Part shown: one piece after another, positions 1 through 4,929 of the stretch
Layout: each line of letters begins with the position of its first letter
Numbering within the stretch: position 1 is the first letter of the stretch
Origin: an uncultured Bacteroidota bacterium
GTDB lineage: Bacteria; Bacteroidota; Bacteroidia; B-17B0; Aurantibacillaceae
Reading direction: 5' to 3'
NCBI GenBank assembly: GCA_903923915.1
Contig: CAIXZI010000674.1
Span: 1-6,034 of the forward strand
Length of the DNA stretch: 6,034 bases
Notes under the pieces: generated by a model
Databases searched by the model: none
Told to the model about the DNA's origin: nothing
Seen by the model: only the letters and a program-made list of their open reading frames with translations
Program-made: the position numbers and the translations under genes

Positions 1-83
1 TCAAACTGTCCGGCAACTTCGCGCATAATGTAAATAGCTTCCGCTTCCAGCTCATCTAAATAATCTATATTTTGTTTACTCAT
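1..83 (-). CDS. cysD: Sulfate adenylyltransferase subunit 2 (CysD), N-terminal fragment
   Basis: Only the first 27 codons plus two bases are inside the window; the gene runs off its left edge. The peptide begins MSKQNIDYLDELEAEAIYIM and continues REVAGQF. This matches the start of CysD as I recall it, where a helix of the form LxxLEAExIxIxREVAxxF precedes the nucleotide-binding PP-loop. CysD is the catalytic subunit of ATP sulfurylase. With the GTPase CysN it makes adenosine 5'-phosphosulfate (APS) from ATP and sulfate in the cytoplasm. The catalytic part is not visible. The ATG lies 10 bases after the tandem TAA TAA that ends cysH, with no clear ribosome binding site. Location directly after an APS reductase supports the call strongly. 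Downstream cysN is predicted but not seen. Confidence 0.88.
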   Translation of the reverse strand, partial: MSKQNIDYLDELEAEAIYIMREVAGQF

Positions 84-93
84 TTCTGTTTTA

Positions 94-795
94 TTAATTT
101 GAATGTAATCCACATTCTTTTTTATTGTTTTCTTCCCACCACCAACGTCCGGCCCTAAAATTTTCTCCTGCTTTTACTGCTCTTGTACAAGGTGCACAGC
201 CAATGCTTACAAAGCCTTTATCATGCAAGGGATTGTACGGAATGTTATGTTTAGCGATGTAATTTTTCACTTCATCTAAAGTCCAACTAAGTATTGGATG
301 AAATTTTATAATCTTGTTTGCTTCATCCCACTCCACAGCAGGAATATCTTTTCTTCCATCAGATTGCTCTGCACGAATGCCGGTTATCCAAACATCGTAC
401 CCTTGCAAAGCTCTTTGTAGTGGTTCAACTTTCCTTATAAAACAACATTCCTTTCTATTCTCAACCGATTCGTAAAAACTTATAGGTCCTTTTTCAGAGA
501 CTAATTTTTCTACCCCTGTTGTTTGCGGATAAAATACTTTTATTGGTTTTTTATATCGCTCTAAGGTGCTTTGTAAAACAGAATATGTTTCATTATACAA
601 TCTGCCTGTATCTAAAGTGAAAATTGTTATTGGTAAATTTTTAGAAAAAATAAAATGTGTTATGACTTGGTCTTCGTAACCCAAACTACTGGAGAAAACA
701 ACCTTATTTGGAAACGTAGTTGCAATAGCAAGCAAAGCCTCCTCAGGAGATTTACCTTTTATTAATTCATTTATATGTGAAATTTTTTGTTGCAT
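94..795 (-). CDS. cysH: Adenylyl-sulfate (APS) reductase, iron-sulfur CysH type
   Basis: This 233-residue cytoplasmic enzyme of the PAPS/APS reductase family reduces activated sulfate to sulfite with thioredoxin or glutaredoxin as donor. The N-terminal half has the adenylyl-binding loop SSSLGYEDQ (35-43) and LDTGRLYNET (61-70). Two cysteine pairs are present: KECCFIRKVEPL (Cys117, Cys118) and SIGCAPCT (Cys200, Cys203). In this family these pairs hold a [4Fe-4S] cluster and mark enzymes that use APS rather than PAPS. The catalytic cysteine is in the C-terminal ECGLH (Cys228). Other family motifs are ITGIRAEQS (137-145) and RAGRWWWE (214-221). Length is normal and no key residue is missing. The ATG directly follows the TAA of the sulfhydrylase gene with no gap, so its translation is probably coupled to that gene. 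APS use means no APS kinase (CysC) is needed for this route. Confidence 0.95.
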   Translation of the reverse strand: MQQKISHINELIKGKSPEEALLAIATTFPNKVVFSSSLGYEDQVITHFIFSKNLPITIFTLDTGRLYNETYSVLQSTLERYKKPIKVFYPQTTGVEKLVSEKGPISFYESVENRKECCFIRKVEPLQRALQGYDVWITGIRAEQSDGRKDIPAVEWDEANKIIKFHPILSWTLDEVKNYIAKHNIPYNPLHDKGFVSIGCAPCTRAVKAGENFRAGRWWWEENNKKECGLHSN

Positions 796-800
796 TTAGT
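791..800 (-). promoter_or_regulatory. Stop/start junction joining metZ and cysH
   Basis: On the minus strand the TAA of the sulfhydrylase gene (798-796) is followed at once by the ATG of cysH (795-793), reading TAAATG. No Shine-Dalgarno sequence precedes it. Such abutting genes are commonly translated by ribosomes arriving from the upstream gene. Loss of translation of the upstream gene could therefore lower CysH. The junction is seen directly; coupling is inferred. Confidence 0.55.
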
Positions 801-1842
801 TAAGTGCCTGTAAAATATCGTTTAAAATATCTTCTTTATTTTCTAAGCCAATAGACACACGAATTAAACCCGGTAAAATACCTACAGCTAATCTTTCCTG
901 TTCGCTTAATTTGCAATGGGTTGATGATGCAGGGTGCGTAGCAATAGTTCGTGAATCACCAAGATTTGGAGAAATTTTTATCATTTGCAATTTATCCATC
1001 ATTTTTTTTGCGGCTTCATAACCCTCTTTTAAAGAAAAAGTAATGATGCCTCCACCTAATTTCATTTGTTTTTTTGCGATTTTATAATGCGGGTGCGAAG
1101 GCAGAAAAGGATATTTTACAAATTGCAATGCAGCATGACTTTCCAGTTTCTCGGCAATGTATAAAGCGTTTTCGCTATGGCGTTCAATTCTAATAGCTAA
1201 TGTTTCTAAGCTTTTGCTTAAAGTCCAAGCGTTGAAAGGAGATAATGATGGACCCGTAATTCTTCCAAATAAATAAATTTCTTTTATCAAATCTGCCCTG
1301 CCCACTGCCACACCGCCAAGCACACGCCCTTGTCCGTCAATATATTTTGTAGCAGAATGAATTACAATATCTGCTCCGTACTTAATCGGCTGTTGAATGT
1401 AGGGGGTAGCAAAGCAATTATCTACGATTAAAATTACATTATGTTTTTTTGCGATTTTACCCACTAACTCTAAATCAATTACCTCAATAGCAGGATTGGT
1501 AGGCGTTTCGATATAAATAATTTTTGTATTTGGTTTGATAATTTTTTCTATTTCTTCCGGATGATTAGCATTGAAATAAGAATAATCAATATTCCATTTA
1601 GGAAAATATTTACTAAAAATGGTATGCGTAGCTCCAAATACAGACGAACACGACACCACATGGTCTCCTGATTTTAAAAGAGCAGCCAAACTTGTGTAAA
1701 TAGCCGCCATGCCAGATGCCATAGCCACACCAGCTTCTGCACCTTCAAGCAAGCACATTTTATTTACAAACTCGCTGGTATTAGGATTTGAATAGCGCGA
1801 ATAAATAAAAGGATCCGTTTCTTCAGCAAAAGCTGCGCGCAT
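796..1842 (-). CDS. metZ: O-succinyl/O-acetylhomoserine sulfhydrylase (MetZ-like), open part lacking the first 40 codons
   Basis: This is a PLP enzyme of the Cys/Met metabolism (gamma) family. The longest stretch free of stops gives 348 residues starting MRAAFAEETD, but the family N-terminus is encoded just upstream (1843-1962) and is cut off by an in-frame TAA. Visible motifs (numbered from this Met) are YSRYSNPNT (14-22), whose Tyr and Arg contact the cofactor phosphate of the neighbouring subunit; ASGMAAI (42-48); ETPTNP (112-117); VDNCFATPY with PLP-binding Asp141; and HSATKY with the Schiff-base Lys166 (Lys206 in the full frame). The following DGQGRVLGG is, from memory, typical of homoserine sulfhydrylases rather than cystathionine gamma-synthases. 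The role would be to make homocysteine from an activated homoserine and sulfide, the step after sulfite reduction. Acyl donor preference cannot be read. The ATG at 1842 is an internal Met of the family alignment, probably not the original start. Confidence 0.88.
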   Translation of the reverse strand: MRAAFAEETDPFIYSRYSNPNTSEFVNKMCLLEGAEAGVAMASGMAAIYTSLAALLKSGDHVVSCSSVFGATHTIFSKYFPKWNIDYSYFNANHPEEIEKIIKPNTKIIYIETPTNPAIEVIDLELVGKIAKKHNVILIVDNCFATPYIQQPIKYGADIVIHSATKYIDGQGRVLGGVAVGRADLIKEIYLFGRITGPSLSPFNAWTLSKSLETLAIRIERHSENALYIAEKLESHAALQFVKYPFLPSHPHYKIAKKQMKLGGGIITFSLKEGYEAAKKMMDKLQMIKISPNLGDSRTIATHPASSTHCKLSEQERLAVGILPGLIRVSIGLENKEDILNDILQALN

Positions 1843-1962
1843 ATCTTCTGCGGTATCAAATACAAAACTTGAGGTTAGATATAAAGGAACTGAGTGCTCA
1901 TTATTTTATGTACGTTCAAATTGTGCGCGTATAGCTTGTGTTTCAAAATGTTTGTTTTCCAT
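1843..1962 (-). pseudogene. metZ: Original 5' end of the MetZ-like gene, interrupted by an in-frame TAA
   Basis: Reading on from the open part in the same frame gives 40 more codons that fit the family: MENKHFETQAIRAQFERT, then TAA, then NNEHSVPLYLTSSFVFDTAED, which joins directly to MRAAFAEE. The ATG at 1962 starts 3 bases after the stop of the OsmC gene, matching the tight spacing of the operon, so it is very likely the true start. The full frame would be 388 residues plus the stop codon, the normal family length. Only codon 19 (1906-1908) is wrong. There is no frameshift, because both sides are in the same frame. TAA is one base from CAA, GAA or AAA, and from memory Gln follows the ER(S/T) at this place in relatives. 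No ATG, GTG or TTG lies in frame between the TAA and 1842. This is either a real nonsense allele or a base error in the sequence. Confidence 0.85.
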
Positions 1963-1965
1963 AAT

Positions 1966-2379
1966 CTAATTGATAGATATTTTATAAGTAATTTTTGAAG
2001 TGGGTTCTAATGTTTTAGATACCGAACAATATTTTTCGATAGATAATTTAACGGCACGTTCTGCTTTATCAAAATCAACCTGACCTTTAATTTTAAAATG
2101 CAAACAAATATCTCTAAATAAGTTGTAGTCTTCTATTTTCTCACGCTCGCCATCTACTTCTATTTCAAACGATTCTATAATTTGTTTTTGTTTCTTTAAA
2201 ATTAAAATCACATCAATAGCACTGCATCCGCCAACGGCAGCTAAAAGTAATTGCATAGGGCGCATACCTTTTCCATGTCCGCCAATATCTTCGGCTCCAT
2301 CCATTAATAAAGAGTTACCATCTTCATTAATAGCTTCCATGTTAAAATCGTTATCTATTCTTTTTATGTTAATTTTCAT
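1966..2379 (-). CDS. OsmC-family protein (YhfA-like)
   Basis: This 137-residue cytoplasmic protein has the OsmC/Ohr fold signature. MRPMQLLLAAVGGCSAIDV (39-57) opens the central helix with Cys52, and EKYCSVSKTL (115-124) carries the second cysteine, Cys118. The two-cysteine arrangement is that of the family's thiol-dependent redox centre. Some members reduce organic hydroperoxides. Others, including YhfA-like proteins, have no settled function. It lies between the ferredoxin reductase gene (29 bases away) and the sulfhydrylase frame (3 bases), so it is made with sulfate assimilation enzymes. A role in handling reactive sulfur species or thiol oxidation during sulfide production is plausible but inferred. 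It ends in TAG, unlike its TAA-ending neighbours. The start ATG at 2379 gives the usual family length and a normal first beta-strand (MKINIKRIDNDFNMEA). Confidence 0.9.
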   Translation of the reverse strand: MKINIKRIDNDFNMEAINEDGNSLLMDGAEDIGGHGKGMRPMQLLLAAVGGCSAIDVILILKKQKQIIESFEIEVDGEREKIEDYNLFRDICLHFKIKGQVDFDKAERAVKLSIEKYCSVSKTLEPTSKITYKISIN

Positions 2380-2408
2380 TGCGTAATTTATACTATAAAG
2401 ATAATTTA

Positions 2409-3419
2409 TTAGAATGAATTTACACCGTTTACCGTGGTATATTTCATGGTGTATTTTACACCGGGATTTATGTATTTATAGGCGCTATGAGCCATTAAGG
2501 CTGATTCATGAAACCCACATAAAATTAATTTCAATTTGTTTTTATAGGTGTTTATATCACCAATAGCATAAATGCCGGGGATATTCGTAGAGTAATCATC
2601 TGTATTTACTTCAATGGCACTTTTATCAATATTTAACCCCCAACCTTCAATTGGCCCAAGTTTAGGACTTAAGCCAAAAAGTGGAATTACATTTTCAGCT
2701 TCAATACTACTTACTTCATTTGTTTTAAGGTTTGTTACAATTACTTTTTCTAAATGATTGCCACCTTGCACTTCAGTAAGTTGTGTGTTTAGCAATAGAT
2801 TAATTTTCTTTTCTGCAGCCAGTTTTTGAACTTTACTTACCGAATCTGGTGCTCCACGAAATGATTCACTGCGATGGACAAGTGTTATTTCCTTTGCAAT
2901 ATCGGCCAGAAAGATAGTCCAATCTAAAGCGCTATCTCCGCCACCTGCAATTACAATTTTTTTGTCGCGATATTTTTCAGGGTCAAGTACCACATAACTA
3001 ATTCCCTTTCCATTTTCAAAATTGGTTAAACCAATGGTATCAGGCTTGCGTGGCTCAAAGCATCCAAGTCCGCCTGCAATAACTACCACGCTCGAATTAA
3101 TTTTAGTTCCCAAATTAGTGGTGATTACAAAATCTCGTTCGCCAATTTTTTCTAACGTTTCTACTCGTTCGCCAAAGGTAAAACTTGGTTTGAAAGGCTC
3201 AGCTTGCTTTAAAAGATTATCAACTAGTTCCTGAGCTAAAACCGTCGGATAGCCCGGAATATCATAAATTGGTTTCTTAGGATATATCTCAGAAAGTTGC
3301 CCACCTGCTTGAGGAAGAAAATCAATTAAGTGGGTTCTCAGTTTTAATAAACCTAATTCAAAAATGGCAAATAAACCTACAGGGCCTGCGCCAATTATCG
3401 TTACATCTGTTGTTATCAT
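2409..3419 (-). CDS. Thioredoxin-reductase-like ferredoxin/flavodoxin--NADP(+) reductase
   Basis: This 336-residue flavoprotein passes electrons between NADPH and ferredoxin or flavodoxin. The FAD site is GAGPVG (10-15), followed by QAGGQLSEIYPKKPIYDIPGYP (start at 37). The NADP site is AGGGDSALDW (158-167), with the basic HRSESFRGAP further on. A second FAD motif, GIYAIGDINTY, is at 282-292. The redox CxxC found after the NADP motif in true thioredoxin reductases is absent, and the position reads GGGDSALDW. That places it with the YumC/Chlorobium-type reductases. The tail VKYTMKYTTVNGVNSF resembles the extra C-terminal segment I recall from Bacteroidota members but seems to end a little early. 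Its ATG is 8 bases after the stop of the fusion gene. Since no CysJ-type flavoprotein is visible, it probably feeds electrons to a ferredoxin-dependent sulfite reductase. Confidence 0.9.
   Translation of the reverse strand: MITTDVTIIGAGPVGLFAIFELGLLKLRTHLIDFLPQAGGQLSEIYPKKPIYDIPGYPTVLAQELVDNLLKQAEPFKPSFTFGERVETLEKIGERDFVITTNLGTKINSSVVVIAGGLGCFEPRKPDTIGLTNFENGKGISYVVLDPEKYRDKKIVIAGGGDSALDWTIFLADIAKEITLVHRSESFRGAPDSVSKVQKLAAEKKINLLLNTQLTEVQGGNHLEKVIVTNLKTNEVSSIEAENVIPLFGLSPKLGPIEGWGLNIDKSAIEVNTDDYSTNIPGIYAIGDINTYKNKLKLILCGFHESALMAHSAYKYINPGVKYTMKYTTVNGVNSF
2448..2462. repeat. Short perfect inverted repeat inside the reductase 3' end
   Basis: GGTGTA (2448-2453) and TACACC (2457-2462) are perfect complements around a TTT loop. 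The word TTTACACCG occurs here (2455-2463) and again at 2419-2427, 36 bases away. The repeat lies in codons of the reductase tail and has no T-run placed for a terminator. It may be chance arising from the repeated Gly-Val codons. The repeat is seen directly; no function is claimed. Confidence 0.35.
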
Positions 3420-3427
3420 AATTTATT

Positions 3428-4915
3428 TTAAAAAAATATTCGTTTTAAACTTGAAATAATTACTACTATGCCAACTAAAATCATAATTGTTTTAGTTGGT
3501 ATTTTATTGGCTAAATAAGCTGCTATGGGTGCCGCAATAACTCCACCAATAATTAATCCGGCAATAATTGCCCAATGAGTTAAGCCTATTATTGTAAAGA
3601 AAGTTATGGAGCTTGCTAATGAAACAAAAAACTCAGCCAGATTAACAGAGCCAATGGTAAAGCGTGCATTTCTTCCGCCAGCAATTAACGTAGAAGAAAC
3701 AATAGGTCCCCAGCCGCCGCCGCCAATAGAATCCATAAGTCCACCTACTAAAGCTAAAGGAAAAATACGCTTAATTTTTTCACGTATTTTATCTTTTTTA
3801 AGTGCTTTAAAAATTATAAGTATTCCTAAGAAAAGTGTGTACGAAGATATAATTGGCTTGAGAATGTAGTTGTAGTTTTCTAAAGAGGTTAATAAGTAAG
3901 CTCCCAAAATGGCTCCTAACACACCCGGAATTAATAATGTTTTAAATAGTTTAGAATTTACATTACCAAATTTTAAGTGCATTAAACCAGATACACCACT
4001 TGTAAAAATTTCTGAAGCGTGGACACTGGCACTTGAAGCTGCCGGAGGCACGCCAACCGAAAGAAGAAAAGATGATGCTGTTAAACCATAGGCCATGCCC
4101 AATGCACCATCTATCATTTGAGCGGTGAAGCCGGCTAAAATATACAGCAATATAGAAGAGTCTATACTTGATGCTAACTTTTGAGCATAACCACCAATTA
4201 CATTAGGTGGCAAATACATAGAAAGTAAATAACCGGCAATAAGCAATGCAGGTGCGGTTAAACTGTAAACTACTATTCGTTTATTGCTAATTAGTCTTTT
4301 TTTCTTTTTAGGTTTTCCGTCAGCTAATACCGAAGTGATTTCATTAAGTTGTTTTACTTTCTCAGAAAAATTTCCATTAAGATTTTTTCTAATCTTTATA
4401 AGATTGTCGATAGAATCATTTATCTCATAAGGAACTGCTTGGTCAAATGTTTCACGCAAACGCTTTGCCAACGTTGGAGACTTCCCGTTAGTTGAAATAG
4501 CAATTTTTATATTTCCTTTCTGAACGATAGAACCTAAGTAAAAATCACACTGCTCTGGTGTATCCGCTACGTTGGTTATAATTTTTCTTTGCGTTGCTAA
4601 TTGTTTTATAGATGCGCTTGTTTCTTTATTGTTAATGGCAATGATAACAAAATCGACGCTGTCTAAATCACTTTCTTGAAATGCACGTTCTATAATTTGT
4701 AAACTCGAAAAATCCTTTTGCAATTGTTTTATTTCTTCATTTACGCTTACAGAAACTAATGTAATTTCTGTCTTCGGGCTATTTTTTAAAACAGAGCTTA
4801 TTTTTTCGAGCGCAACGTTTCCACCGCCAACAATAAGCAATTTAAAGTTTTCTAATTTTAAGAAAACGGGATACAAATTGTTTTTTTCTTTAGGTATTTC
4901 TTCTGTTAGCGGCAT
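3428..4915 (-). CDS. Siroheme-synthase-type precorrin-2 dehydrogenase fused to a TauE/SafE (TSUP) transporter
   Basis: This single 495-residue frame holds two domains. Residues 14-165 match the N-terminal part of CysG/Met8/SirC. They include LLIVGGGNVALEK (26-38) for NAD, NVADTPEQCDF (115-125) with Asp118 at the place of the catalytic Asp, and IAISTNGKSPTLAKRLRE (138-155). This domain oxidises precorrin-2 to sirohydrochlorin and in some relatives also inserts iron, giving siroheme for sulfite reductase. After a linker with the basic run KKKKR (203-207) come about eight hydrophobic segments (214-495). They contain the TSUP duplicated motif: GFTAQMIDGALGMAYGL with SVHASE (262-302), and GGLMDSIGGGGWGP with GSVNLAEF (391-429). 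The basic linker before the first membrane segment places the enzyme domain in the cytoplasm. TSUP proteins carry sulfite, sulfate or organosulfur anions; the substrate here is unknown. The CysG methyltransferase domain is absent. The reading frame is unbroken across the join. The ATG is 14 bases after the receptor gene. Confidence 0.9.
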   Translation of the reverse strand: MPLTEEIPKEKNNLYPVFLKLENFKLLIVGGGNVALEKISSVLKNSPKTEITLVSVSVNEEIKQLQKDFSSLQIIERAFQESDLDSVDFVIIAINNKETSASIKQLATQRKIITNVADTPEQCDFYLGSIVQKGNIKIAISTNGKSPTLAKRLRETFDQAVPYEINDSIDNLIKIRKNLNGNFSEKVKQLNEITSVLADGKPKKKKRLISNKRIVVYSLTAPALLIAGYLLSMYLPPNVIGGYAQKLASSIDSSILLYILAGFTAQMIDGALGMAYGLTASSFLLSVGVPPAASSASVHASEIFTSGVSGLMHLKFGNVNSKLFKTLLIPGVLGAILGAYLLTSLENYNYILKPIISSYTLFLGILIIFKALKKDKIREKIKRIFPLALVGGLMDSIGGGGWGPIVSSTLIAGGRNARFTIGSVNLAEFFVSLASSITFFTIIGLTHWAIIAGLIIGGVIAAPIAAYLANKIPTKTIMILVGIVVIISSLKRIFF

Positions 4916-4929
4916 ATTTTCTTTTTTAT
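4916..4929 (-). promoter_or_regulatory. A-rich translation start region of the fusion gene
   Basis: The 14 bases between the receptor stop and the fusion-gene ATG read ATAAAAAAGAAAAT on the minus strand. There is no good Shine-Dalgarno match. A-rich leaders of this kind are usual for Bacteroidota starts. The short gap leaves no room for a terminator or promoter, so the receptor and fusion genes are probably on one transcript. Confidence 0.4.

Noticed and set aside
1906..1908. Genetic code change or programmed recoding as the cause of the in-frame TAA
   Set aside because: TAA terminates five other frames or ends in the window at family-consistent positions, and no special downstream structure was seen. 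A nonsense change or base error is simpler.
2380..2408. Possible internal promoter in the 29-base gap before the OsmC gene (minus-strand TATCTTTA resembles the Bacteroidota TAnnTTTG element)
   Set aside because: The last base does not fit and I found no TTTG-like element at the right distance upstream. In AT-rich DNA this match is expected by chance.
2448..2462. Hairpin at the 3' end of the reductase gene as a terminator or attenuator
   Set aside because: It lies in coding sequence, the stem is only 6 base pairs with a 3-base loop, and no T-run follows in the transcription direction.
3705..3725. GC-rich run (cagccgccgccgcc) as a repeat or regulatory element
   Set aside because: It encodes the glycine-rich IGGGGWGP motif of the TSUP second repeat, which fully explains the base composition.
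3022..4091. Plus-strand open frames at 3022-3234, 3606-3869 and 3909-4091
   Set aside because: They lie opposite well-supported minus-strand genes with intact motifs, and their predicted peptides show no recognisable domain, so they are antisense shadows.
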